This document shows, in pieces, positions 37,701 through 45,621 of a stretch of DNA of 64,000 nt; the first letter of the stretch is position 1, and every line of letters begins with the position of its first letter. The notes under the pieces were generated by a model. The model made no database searches. It saw only the letters and a program-made list of their open reading frames with translations, and was not told the origin of the DNA. This stretch comes from Chromatiales bacterium (ex Bugula neritina AB1) (GTDB lineage: Bacteria; Pseudomonadota; Gammaproteobacteria; Granulosicoccales; Granulosicoccaceae). The DNA lies in assembly GCA_001730015.1 (NCBI GenBank), contig MDLA01000168.1, positions 116,872 to 180,871 of the forward strand. The letters are read 5' to 3'. The position numbers and the translations under genes were made by a program.

Positions 37701-40039
37701 GTTTTTATCTGGGCATTTAAGCCATCTATTTCAGACTCCAGCATTGTCACAGTAGCTTGTGTTTCTAACCGGTACGCTTCTGATAGCGAACTCACTTCAT
37801 CGCGCTGGCCTCTGAGTTTCATCAAATCCGCCTGAAACGCTGCCAGCTTACTTTCGCTCGTGGCTTCCAGCGACTGCTTTTCGCTGGCCAAGGTATCAAT
37901 CTCGGCCTGCATTTTGTCGCGCTGGGCTGTAAGCCCGTCGAGCTGCCCGGTGAGGTCAGCTATTTGCCCCTTCAAGCCTGCGACTTCAGTACCGGTAGAT
38001 TCAGCCAGCGCCTCTACACGGGCGGCTATCTCGTCCCGTTCCGCAGTCAGCGCCGCTATTTCGTCAGTGCTTTCACCCGATACTCTTGACAGCTCCGACT
38101 CGACTTGTTTCTTCTCCGTCTCCAGTACATCGCGGGCTGACGTCAAATCAATCACATCCTGCGACAGCGTACTTACCTGCTCTTCGAGGCCGGTAATCCG
38201 CGAAGTACTATCATCACGCAACGATTTCAACTGGCTGGCGATACCATCACGCTCGGCTGTCAGTGAAGCTATCTCTACGTTACTTGACTCATTGAGCTGC
38301 GCAAGTTCGGATTCCAGCTGTGCTTTTTCTTCAAGCAGCCGTTCCCGCACGGATGTCAGGTCCGCCAACTCACCTGTCAAGGTCCCAACGCGCTCCTCCA
38401 GCCCGCCTATTTTTGCAGCGCTGTCACTACGCAGTAAATCGAGCTCACTGCCGACTTGCTCACGGGTCGCCGTCAACGCTGCGATCTGTGTTGCGCTCTC
38501 TTCGGTCAACACAGTCAGGTCTGACTCAATTTTTTCTTTTTCTTCCTTCAGGGCATCTCGAGCCTGTGTAAGTTCGGCTACTTCTGTCGATAACGTATCA
38601 ACCTGATTTGCCAACCCGGTAATCCTTGCTCTGCTATCGTCGCGCAAAAGTTCAAGCTCACCGACGACGCCATTACGCTCAGTGATCAAAGAAGAAATCT
38701 GAGTATTGGATTCCTCAGCCAATGCGGCTAGATCTGACTCAACCTTCGCCTTTTCAGAGTTGAGCGCATCGCGCACTGCAGTTAGATCTGTGACCTCCTG
38801 TGTAAGTGCGTCAACCTGATTTTGCAGCTCTGTTTTTTGCGAATCTGCCGTGCTCCTGCTGGAATCAAACTCGCTGTTCAATAACGCTAACTGCTGTAAC
38901 AATCCATCACGTTCAGTTGTTATAAGCCCTAAAGACGAATTCGCCTCGTCAATTCTGCTGGCATTGTGTAACTTCTGCGCTGCCAGAGCTTCGGCTAAAG
39001 AATCTCTCTCAGCACCGAGAACTTCAATCTGAGTTTCACTACCCGCAACGTCGGCCTGCAGTGCGTTCTTTTCAGCAGTAATCTTTTCCAGCTGTTGATT
39101 CACAGAGGCCACCTGATTGACCAATTCATCACGCTCAGCCCTACCGGCTTCGATTTCAGCATTCAAAGCAGTGATTCGGCCCTCTAACTCATAAATTTTG
39201 CCGTTCGATTGAGCTTCAAGGTCAGCGTAAGACTGTTTCAGCAAATCAGCAGACGCCGAACTCTCTTGCAGAGTGGATTGCAGTGCCTCGAGTTCTGTTA
39301 ATAAACCCTGCCTTTCCGCTTCAAGACCCTTGAGCTTCACCACGGATTCATCACGTTCACGGGTAATTTCCGCACTACGCTCGACGAGCACACCGGAACG
39401 GGTATCGATATCGACTATTCGTGATTCCAGAAGCCCGCGTGCGCTGGTTAAATCCATAATTTCCGCCTGCAGATTTTCTACGACAGACGTTTTTTGACGA
39501 AGTGATGTTATTTCTTCTATAGCCTCGGATTTAACAGCCTCAAGCTCTGAAATCTGGGCAGTCTGGGTTTCAATCAGCGCCTGCAGCCCTTGCAATTCCG
39601 AAATAACAGTTTCCTTCTCGCTTATTTGCTCCTCAAAAGCCGTTATTTTCTCACCAGCTTCCAGAAGTTTTGCTTCGCGATCAGCAACTGCAGTGGAAAG
39701 CTGGTTTTCAGAAGCCTGAATCTCTTTTTTCAGCTTCGCTATTTCGGCTTCATAGGCTTCAACTTCTCCGGTCGATGCCTCCAGCGAACTCTTCAGACTC
39801 GCTACCTGATTATTGAGTTCGGTTTTTGAGCTATTGAGAACGCTCAGCTCATTTTCTCTTTGCACATTGCCAGACCACATGCCAACAACACCAATACCGA
39901 GCAATCCAACCGCTCCGTACTTTAAAGACTTCCGCACGTTAGGCTCATCAGGAAGCAAATGTTTGTCACGTATATCTTCGCGATAAACCGCGTGACCGTC
40001 GCGCTGCGGGATTCCGTCTTCTTTCTGGTTGCCAGCCAT
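34775..40039 (-). CDS. Giant inner-membrane coiled-coil protein with C-terminal OmpA domain
   Basis: 1754 residues. A short charged cytoplasmic N-terminus (1-36) is followed by one membrane helix (about 37-57, KYGAVGLLGIGVVGMW). Residues 60-1620 are almost unbroken heptad-rich coiled coil. Residues 1630-1754 are an OmpA/MotB-type peptidoglycan-binding domain (IRVEGHTDNVPIG, then ELSVARAASAVRYL and EQNRRVEIVL). Two repeat families are internal: a 71-residue unit at about 433-645, and a 70-residue unit near residues 1055-1405. It likely tethers membrane to cell wall as a scaffold. A single extended helix would be far longer than the periplasm is deep, so it must fold back, bundle or run along the wall. 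No named family is recognised. Confidence 0.85.
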   Translation of the reverse strand: MAGNQKEDGIPQRDGHAVYREDIRDKHLLPDEPNVRKSLKYGAVGLLGIGVVGMWSGNVQRENELSVLNSSKTELNNQVASLKSSLEASTGEVEAYEAEIAKLKKEIQASENQLSTAVADREAKLLEAGEKITAFEEQISEKETVISELQGLQALIETQTAQISELEAVKSEAIEEITSLRQKTSVVENLQAEIMDLTSARGLLESRIVDIDTRSGVLVERSAEITRERDESVVKLKGLEAERQGLLTELEALQSTLQESSASADLLKQSYADLEAQSNGKIYELEGRITALNAEIEAGRAERDELVNQVASVNQQLEKITAEKNALQADVAGSETQIEVLGAERDSLAEALAAQKLHNASRIDEANSSLGLITTERDGLLQQLALLNSEFDSSRSTADSQKTELQNQVDALTQEVTDLTAVRDALNSEKAKVESDLAALAEESNTQISSLITERNGVVGELELLRDDSRARITGLANQVDTLSTEVAELTQARDALKEEKEKIESDLTVLTEESATQIAALTATREQVGSELDLLRSDSAAKIGGLEERVGTLTGELADLTSVRERLLEEKAQLESELAQLNESSNVEIASLTAERDGIASQLKSLRDDSTSRITGLEEQVSTLSQDVIDLTSARDVLETEKKQVESELSRVSGESTDEIAALTAERDEIAARVEALAESTGTEVAGLKGQIADLTGQLDGLTAQRDKMQAEIDTLASEKQSLEATSESKLAAFQADLMKLRGQRDEVSSLSEAYRLETQATVTMLESEIDGLNAQIKTLTVERDGLAKQNTEGLQSLSDLSNERDVIQAQLDELAASGAEKIESMQSKIEMMSGEINNLASERDRLDAELNSVRSENMLLNDFTTQADKEKVLLQKIIDNERIVSMGRSSEQEEQLAVLTSDLQAAEIAAQEKSAIVAQMERQLDEMTLARDSLAGERDNLQLQIQNGQSKLEELDRLLDGYKTQLSNDVEIRTSLQSELEALRGESAGQIEQLQASLDDLTDENAAILKNKTATEAKLNAALQDNTNASLGLESALLKTTQRRDELQSELAAQKAESESKIAQLNSELGTLVDSKSTLESELATVTEDKVALEDRLENVQLEISNLTAAAETFDRERSALAAVNEESESKLEQLKSELGNLADSKALLEAELATAAQSKEALEVQLEEARAEIANLKTASENLDQQRAALATTSEESAAKVDQLSSELGVLVDSKSALEVELAAATQSKAALEVQLEDARVEIADLTAASDNLELQRAALATTNEENAAKLDQISTELGVLADSKSALEVELASATQGKAALEVQLEDARAEIADLTAASDNLELQRAALETTNEESAEKLEQLNKELGALVDSKMELETELASVTENKANLETQLQEAQVEISELAATSNSLSQERTMLAASNEDSQGKLAQLSSELRGLEDAKRVLETELAGLSDARVAADAELEQARSEIKALAVKGSSLVKERDYLLGLLDNEREIMKATSQENESQSARISDLQGEVNTLKGELETTLVTGEENARKAQLLESQVGDFEGRIAMLNTQLSALADSRDTAQLELNELRSQLDNAESQLVTSRGEIDQLLAVKLSAEDKLQANLIRATDVRESIAEQLIQAGIDDAIVEVRADNTIGVRVASGSLFSTGSTTLDAEGQDVLGVVGATIEGYDDYNIRVEGHTDNVPIGASLAGSYKSNWELSVARAASAVRYLSSRGGIDADRLSAIGYGEFNPVSDNETEAGREQNRRVEIVLNPMH
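35831..36880 (-). repeat. Five 210-bp tandem repeats within the coiled-coil gene
   Basis: The landmark starting at 36041 (cagtgctgcg) recurs exactly 210 bases later at 36251, then at 36461 and, diverged, at 36671. A weaker copy lies at 35831. The middle copies are nearly identical over more than 100 bases. Each unit encodes 70 residues, or ten heptads, so copy-number change would keep frame and coil register. Confidence 0.85.
38105..38743 (-). repeat. Three 213-bp diverged repeats within the coiled-coil gene
   Basis: Three successive 71-residue units start VESDLAALAEE, IESDLTVLTEE and LESELAQLNES, and each ends in a DLT..R.....EK helix. They are alike at protein level but diverged in DNA. 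A fourth, shorter unit follows. They appear older than the 210-bp family further along the gene. Confidence 0.75.
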
Positions 40040-40579
40040 TACAGTTCCTCTTCAAATTATTGTCGGTACAGCTATCATCCAGCCAGATCGGATCGCTGAA
40101 TCGCGGCCGGAGCCACCACTTTACCGCTTTGTCATGTCGCGCATTATACCTCATCAACATAACCAGAAAGCGAGTTGTAGCGGGTCAATTTCAGTAAATT
40201 GTGACTCCTGAAAACCAGGCGTCGTCAGCATTTTGGCACGAGGTGTCTGTCCGGGAATTGGGCTCATAGCGAAGGTGTGTGATTTTGAGTCGGCTATTGC
40301 GATCGATTCGGCCGAATAGTTATTCATATTCAGATAAATCGATCGCAATAGCTGGCCAAAAGACCACATTCGCAGTAGATCATTCATTCTCTTGGCTGCC
40401 GCCTAGCCCACATTAATTCTCGGGATTGACAGAATCTCAACTGATCACTGATTCCACAGAGATTTTTTCTCTTGTAAATATCAGTAAGTATTCGACGCGA
40501 GAAGAAAATCCACTGTGAAATCCCATGGATTGAATAAATAAGGTCGCGCGATATCCTCGCACCACTTAAAAAATGGGGG
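40040..40579. other. 540-base gene-free region with a long stem-loop
   Basis: This lies between the giant coiled-coil gene and the PABS-fold gene, both leftward. It contains a perfect 15-bp inverted repeat: GCTATTGCGATCGAT at 40293-40307 and its complement at 40338-40352. The pairing extends by a G-T and a C-G pair to 40291-40354, and TCGGCCGA lies within the loop. A 77-codon open frame over it looks non-coding. The upstream promoter of the coiled-coil gene should also be here, but I cannot place it. The remaining bases show nothing recognisable. Confidence 0.6.
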
Positions 40580-41329
40580 CTAGGTAATGCGCCGCACTTT
40601 AAATTTCTGACCTTTTGCGCGGCACGCCGGAAAAAGCGTTAGAACCTCATCGATACGTCTCCTCAAATCTGCAACCTGACATTCCTGACCAAGATAGGCA
40701 CACACACTGTTTCCATAACTCGGCTGACTGAATCGGTAACGCACATCAGGTCGATCTCCCATACTCGCAAGATAGGCTGGTGCACTTTCGCGCATTTGAT
40801 CGCCCCCCTCAAAGTTGATCACGAGCATCCCCTTAGGATGAAGATGGGCAAGTAAGACAGAAAACCACTTTTCATCGGCGGCAGCAACACGCACTGGGTC
40901 GCCATCCTTCTCAGTAAAAAGGTCCTCGATAATCAGGTCGAATTTATCACCCCGGTATTGTGACAACCATGAGATGGCATCCGCCTCAATCAGTTCAATT
41001 GCCTCGTTATCGACAGAAAAAAAACGTCTGGCAATCTCAATATGCATCTGGTCCAGTTCGACACCCACAATCTTGTCCGGACCTAGTAACGTGGTGAACT
41101 GGTTAATTACTGCGCCACCACCGACACCAAGTAACAGTATCCGCCTTACCTGCTCAGCAGGAACGAACAATGCCGGCAGAAACAGTAAGTCCCAAACTCC
41201 GTTTGATAATGGCCGTTGTTCATTCCATTGGGAATGGAATACCCTGTTTTTATAGAGACGTATGGAATTTCCCGCAGAACGGACTTCGTAACAGTCATCC
41301 GCTACTTTCTTCTGCCAGATTACAGCCAT
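40580..41329 (-). CDS. Spermidine-synthase-like (PABS) SAM-fold protein
   Basis: A 249-residue class I Rossmann protein. Motif I is ILLLGVGGGAVINQF, the acidic end of strand 2 is IVGVELDQMH, motif II is IELIEADAISWLSQY, and FDLIIEDLF is the equivalent of the catalytic-Asp region. The N-terminal beta-part is short. True spermidine synthases are longer and have a GGGDGG loop. Here the loop is GVGGGA, so polyamine activity is doubtful, and it may be a related methyltransferase or a PABS-like orphan. It is transcribed leftward, divergent from mtaB by 69 bases. Confidence 0.75.
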   Translation of the reverse strand: MAVIWQKKVADDCYEVRSAGNSIRLYKNRVFHSQWNEQRPLSNGVWDLLFLPALFVPAEQVRRILLLGVGGGAVINQFTTLLGPDKIVGVELDQMHIEIARRFFSVDNEAIELIEADAISWLSQYRGDKFDLIIEDLFTEKDGDPVRVAAADEKWFSVLLAHLHPKGMLVINFEGGDQMRESAPAYLASMGDRPDVRYRFSQPSYGNSVCAYLGQECQVADLRRRIDEVLTLFPACRAKGQKFKVRRIT

Positions 41330-41398
41330 AGCTATTGCACAGAATCACTAAAGTACAAGCTGTTATTATGAGTCTGCATTATAAATTGGTCCCTTCAA

Positions 41399-42694
41399 TT
41401 GAATATTCATCTCAAAGCGCTCGGCTGCCGCCTCAACGAAGCAGAGCTTGAAAGCTGGGCTTTGGAGTTCCAGCAAGCGGGTCACAGCCTCGTCAACAAT
41501 GTTGACCAAGCTGATCTTACCGTTATTAACACCTGCGCGGTAACTCGTGAAGCCGTAAAAAAATCACGCAAAACAATCAACAGACTCCGGCGCGAAAATC
41601 CCACCGGAAAACTGGTTGTCAGTGGCTGCTTCGTATCAACCGGCGAATCCGGCAGTGCCACCGATCTGGGCGTTGACATGGTGGTGGACAACAAAGACAA
41701 GGATCTACTGGTTAAGCGGGTGAACGATCGCTGGAACATTCCGATCATGCCAGAGGGCGCAACACTGCCGGGCGAATCCACACTGTTTGCACGAAATCGA
41801 CACAGAGCTTTTATAAAAGTACAAGACGGCTGCCGATATCGATGCAGTTATTGCATTGTTACGGTGGCAAGAGGTGCAGAAAAAAGTCGTTCGGTGAGTG
41901 ACATAGTCGCGCAGATAAACCAACTCGACAATGCAGGGATTAAGGAAGCTGTTTTAACCGGGGTTCACGTAGGTGGCTATGGTTCAGATATCAACAGCAA
42001 CCTGACCGAACTGGTAACAGAGATCCTAAAAAGCACATCAGTTCCGCGGCTACGTTTCGCTTCCGTTGAACCCTGGGATCTCGGTGAAGGTTTTTTCTCT
42101 CTATTCGACAATCCGCGCCTGCTTCCGCATATGCATTTGCCAATTCAAAGTGGCTCCGACACTGTTCTTCGTCGGATGTCACGGCGTTGCCATACCAGCG
42201 AGTTTTCAGCTCTGGTCGAGCAGGCAAGAGCCCAACACCCGGACTTCAACGTGACCACTGATATTATTGTCGGTTTTCCGGGAGAAACTGAGTCTGAATG
42301 GCAGGAAACTCTGGATTTCGTGCATGCAACCGAATTCGGTCATATTCACATTTTCAATTATTCGGCACGGGCAGGCACTAAAGCTGCAAGCATGCAACAC
42401 CAGATCGCTGATGAGATCAAGCAGCAGCGGAGCCGTCAGCTACACGAGATCGCCGCATCCCGAAAATTGGCTTTTCTGGATCGGCAAATCGGCAGCACAG
42501 CGGAGGTCCTGTGGGAAGGTATTACTGCGCGGGACTCCGAATTACTGCTTGGCTACACGCCGAACTACACGCGTGTCGCCATACCGGTTGATAGCCAGGC
42601 TGCAAGTCTCACCAATTTTTCAAACACAATATCGAAATGCAGACTCGAGAAAACCGCGGACAACGGTCAGTATGCGTTCGCCTCACTGGCTTAA
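41399..42694 (+). CDS. mtaB: tRNA t6A37 methylthiotransferase MtaB
   Basis: A 431-residue radical-SAM methylthiotransferase starting at TTG 41399. No in-frame ATG is available, and homologues begin at this LGC motif. The N-terminal domain has HLKALGCRLNEAELE, NTCAVTREAVKKSR and VSGCF Cys positions. The radical-SAM motif is GCRYRCSYCIVT, followed by HLPIQSGSDTVLRRMSR and FPGETESEW. A TRAM-like tail is present but divergent. It converts t6A to ms2t6A at tRNA position 37. It is the second such enzyme in the window, rimO being the other. Confidence 0.9.
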   Translation: MNIHLKALGCRLNEAELESWALEFQQAGHSLVNNVDQADLTVINTCAVTREAVKKSRKTINRLRRENPTGKLVVSGCFVSTGESGSATDLGVDMVVDNKDKDLLVKRVNDRWNIPIMPEGATLPGESTLFARNRHRAFIKVQDGCRYRCSYCIVTVARGAEKSRSVSDIVAQINQLDNAGIKEAVLTGVHVGGYGSDINSNLTELVTEILKSTSVPRLRFASVEPWDLGEGFFSLFDNPRLLPHMHLPIQSGSDTVLRRMSRRCHTSEFSALVEQARAQHPDFNVTTDIIVGFPGETESEWQETLDFVHATEFGHIHIFNYSARAGTKAASMQHQIADEIKQQRSRQLHEIAASRKLAFLDRQIGSTAEVLWEGITARDSELLLGYTPNYTRVAIPVDSQAASLTNFSNTISKCRLEKTADNGQYAFASLA

Positions 42695-42870
42695 CCTTGG
42701 TTTATGTCACCATTAAAATTCGCCCATTTCCCCCACTCTTCGATCAATAAGATATACTTTTACGACAACAATTGAACAATTTGTGACATTTCCAATTTCT
42801 GTGAGTCCAACGCTCACTTGCGCAAAGCTCGAACCACGAAACATTTGGTACACCTGTCACCCATCAGCTC

Positions 42871-42937
42871 CAGGCAAGTCCGCAAGCCTGTGGGTGAAAC
42901 CCTGTGATGATCCCTGATCCGGATCGTTAAAATCACC
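42871..42937 (+). promoter_or_regulatory. Structured leader upstream of aceE
   Basis: CAGGC (42871-42875) pairs with GCCTG (42886-42890), and GGTGA (42893-42897) can pair with TCACC (42933-42937) just before the start codon, enclosing a GATCC/GGATC hairpin. This could fold over the ribosome-binding region. No known riboswitch fold was confirmed; the CTGATCCGGATC stretch resembles one TPP element, but the other half is missing. Confidence 0.3.
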
Positions 42938-42945
42938 ATGAGGCC

Positions 42946-45606
42946 ATGATGCAAAAAATTGAAGATATAGATCCTCAGGAAACCCGCGAATGGCTTGAGG
43001 CACTGGATGCGTTAATAGAAAATGAAGGGCCCGAACGGGCGCACTTTATCCTTGAAGCTCTTATTGATCAATCGCGCCGTTCAGGGACGAATCTGCCGTA
43101 CAGTGCATCAACAGCCTATATAAACACCATTCCGCCACATCTGGAAGCAACCAGTCCAGGTAATCATGAAATCGAACATCAGTTGCGCTCAATGATTCGC
43201 TGGAACGCAACCGCAATGGTTTTAAGAGCCAATCGGGACGGCTCTGATCTAGGCGGCCATATTGCCAGTTTCGCCTCAGCAGCCACCCTCTATGACGTCG
43301 GTTTCAACCATTTTTTCCGTGCTCCCGGGCCGGATAGCGGCGGCGACCTGGTGTTCATTCAGGGACACACCGCGCCCGGTATCTATGCACGAGCCTTTCT
43401 GGAGGGACGACTAAGCGAAGAAGACCTGGACAACTTCCGCAGAGAAGTAGACGGCAAAGGCCTTTCATCCTACCCACACCCTTATCTGATGCCCGATTTC
43501 TGGCAGTTTCCGACAGTATCAATGGGACTGACATCTATCATGGCCATTTATCAGGCCAGATTCATGAAGTATCTGCATGACCGGAACATGACCAAAACTG
43601 ATAACAGGCGGGTTTGGGCATTTATGGGAGATGGCGAGATGGATGAGCCGGAATCACTGGGCGCGATCTCACTCGCCGGCCGTGAAAAACTCGACAACCT
43701 GACCTTCGTAATCAATTGTAATCTGCAGCGGCTGGATGGCCCGGTGCGTGGTAACGGCAAAATTATTCAGGAACTCGAAGGCGTCTTTCGCGGCGCCGGC
43801 TGGAACGTGATCAAGGTAATCTGGGGATCTTACTGGGACCCATTACTGGCGCGAGATCACGACGGAAAGCTTAAACAGCTGATGCTTGAAACCGTCGATG
43901 GCGAATATCAGAACTTCAAAGCCAAAGATGGCGCCTACACCCGCGAGAAATTCTTCGGCAAATACCCCGAGACCGCGGCAATGGTGTCGAAGCTGTCTGA
44001 TGAAGATATCTGGCGGCTCAATCGCGGCGGACACGATCCGCACAAGATCTACGCGGCATACCACAGCGCAACCAACCACAAAGGGCAACCCACAGTTATC
44101 CTGATGAAAACAGTTAAAGGATATGGCATGGGTGAATCCGGCGAGGGAACGAACGCTACTCATCAGCAGAAGAAAATGCCACTTGATTCCCTTATGAACA
44201 TGCGGGATCGATTCAACATTCCACTGACAGACGAACAGGTTGAAAACCTCGAATATTCCAAACCGGAGCCCAACAGTGATCTATTGCGGTATCTAAAGGA
44301 ACGACGTGAAGCATTGGGAGGTTACCTGCCTCAGCGTAAAAAATTCGCGGCGCCGCTGGAGATCCCATCGATCGCTACCTTCGAACCACTTCTGAAGGAC
44401 TCCGGCGACCGGGAGCTATCCACCACGATGGCTTTTGTCCGAATGTTGACAATTCTCACTCGTGATAAAAACATCGGCAGTAACGTAGTACCCATCGTTC
44501 CTGATGAAGCACGCACATTCGGCATGGACGGCATGTTCCGTCAGCTTGGTATCTATTCGTCAGTCGGGCAACTGTATACACCTGAAGACCGTGATCAGGT
44601 GATGTTCTATAAAGAAGATAAAAGCGGACAAATTCTCGAAGAGGGAATAACCGAAGCGGGGGGCATGTCATCCTGGATTGCCGCCGCTACCGCCTATAGT
44701 ACGCACGGCGTAAACATGATCCCGTTCTACGTCTATTACTCAATGTTCGGATTTCAGCGTATAGGCGATCTAGCCTGGGCAGCCGGCGATATGCGCGCTC
44801 GCGGATTCATGATTGGCGGCACCGCGGGTCGCACCACTCTAAACGGGGAAGGGCTGCAACACGAAGACGGGCATAGCCACTTACTCGCCAGCACAATACC
44901 CAACTGCGTTTGCTACGACCCCTGCTACGCCTACGAAATTGCTATTATTATTCACGACGGCATGCGCCGCATGATGAAAGATCAGGAAAACGTCTTTTAC
45001 TATGTCACCGTCATGAACGAAAATTATAAGCAACCCGAACTGCCAAAAGGGGTAGAAGACGGTATCGTCAAGGGCATGTACAAACTTTCAACCGTTGCAC
45101 CCAAGGCAAAGCATCGGGTTAACCTGTTAGGCTCCGGTGTAATTTTGCGCGAAGTAATTGCTGCCGCAGAATTACTAAAGGACGACTGGAATATTGGCTC
45201 CGATATTTTCAGTGTCACAAGTTTTACCGAACTCCGTCGCGATGGATTAGCCTGTACTCGCTGGAATGCTCTCAATCCTGAAGCCACGCCACAACAACCC
45301 TATGTCAGCCAGTTATTAAGCGATAACAACAACCCGGTAATTGCATCCAGCGATTACATGAAAGCCCTGTCTGACGGTATCCGTGAATTTATTCCCGGAG
45401 TCTATAAAGTATTGGGGACTGATGGCTTTGGTCGCTCAGACACCCGGGAGAAACTCCGCGACTTCTTTGAGGTTGATCGAAACTATGTAACCGTCACAGC
45501 CTTACTTGGTCTGCACGAGCAAGGGGTCATTGAAGCGAGCGTGGTGAGTCAGGCCATAAAGAAATACGGCATAGATTCAGATAAACCGAATCCGGTAACG
45601 GTATAG
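42946..45606 (+). CDS. aceE: Pyruvate dehydrogenase E1 component, homodimeric
   Basis: 886 residues, the usual length of the single-chain E1. The ThDP motif is FMGDGEMDEPESLGAISLAGREKL, ending in the INCNLQRLDGPV region. Catalytic-loop features such as GHTAPGIYARAFLEGRL and EDGHSHL are present. It decarboxylates pyruvate and acetylates the E2 lipoyl arm. Two adjacent ATGs (42946 and 42949) have a weak GAGG before them. aceF follows after 15 bases, so the genes form an operon. Confidence 0.98.
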   Translation: MMQKIEDIDPQETREWLEALDALIENEGPERAHFILEALIDQSRRSGTNLPYSASTAYINTIPPHLEATSPGNHEIEHQLRSMIRWNATAMVLRANRDGSDLGGHIASFASAATLYDVGFNHFFRAPGPDSGGDLVFIQGHTAPGIYARAFLEGRLSEEDLDNFRREVDGKGLSSYPHPYLMPDFWQFPTVSMGLTSIMAIYQARFMKYLHDRNMTKTDNRRVWAFMGDGEMDEPESLGAISLAGREKLDNLTFVINCNLQRLDGPVRGNGKIIQELEGVFRGAGWNVIKVIWGSYWDPLLARDHDGKLKQLMLETVDGEYQNFKAKDGAYTREKFFGKYPETAAMVSKLSDEDIWRLNRGGHDPHKIYAAYHSATNHKGQPTVILMKTVKGYGMGESGEGTNATHQQKKMPLDSLMNMRDRFNIPLTDEQVENLEYSKPEPNSDLLRYLKERREALGGYLPQRKKFAAPLEIPSIATFEPLLKDSGDRELSTTMAFVRMLTILTRDKNIGSNVVPIVPDEARTFGMDGMFRQLGIYSSVGQLYTPEDRDQVMFYKEDKSGQILEEGITEAGGMSSWIAAATAYSTHGVNMIPFYVYYSMFGFQRIGDLAWAAGDMRARGFMIGGTAGRTTLNGEGLQHEDGHSHLLASTIPNCVCYDPCYAYEIAIIIHDGMRRMMKDQENVFYYVTVMNENYKQPELPKGVEDGIVKGMYKLSTVAPKAKHRVNLLGSGVILREVIAAAELLKDDWNIGSDIFSVTSFTELRRDGLACTRWNALNPEATPQQPYVSQLLSDNNNPVIASSDYMKALSDGIREFIPGVYKVLGTDGFGRSDTREKLRDFFEVDRNYVTVTALLGLHEQGVIEASVVSQAIKKYGIDSDKPNPVTV

Positions 45607-45621
45607 GGGAACAAGAGAATC

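Noticed and set aside
37440..38606. Long Ser-rich rightward frames inside the coiled-coil gene
   Set aside because: Antisense of heptad-repeat codons gives long Ser/Arg-rich open frames; no start context or family support.
40154..40387. 77-codon open frame over the long stem-loop
   Set aside because: No recognisable family, and the frame is caused partly by the inverted repeat; treated as non-coding.
40580..41329. Genuine spermidine synthase (speE)
   Set aside because: The loop is GVGGGA rather than GGGDGG, and the protein is short; kept as PABS-like only.
42901..42930. TPP riboswitch upstream of aceE
   Set aside because: Only the CTGATCCGGATC-like part is present; the CTGAGA half and the overall three-way fold are not seen.
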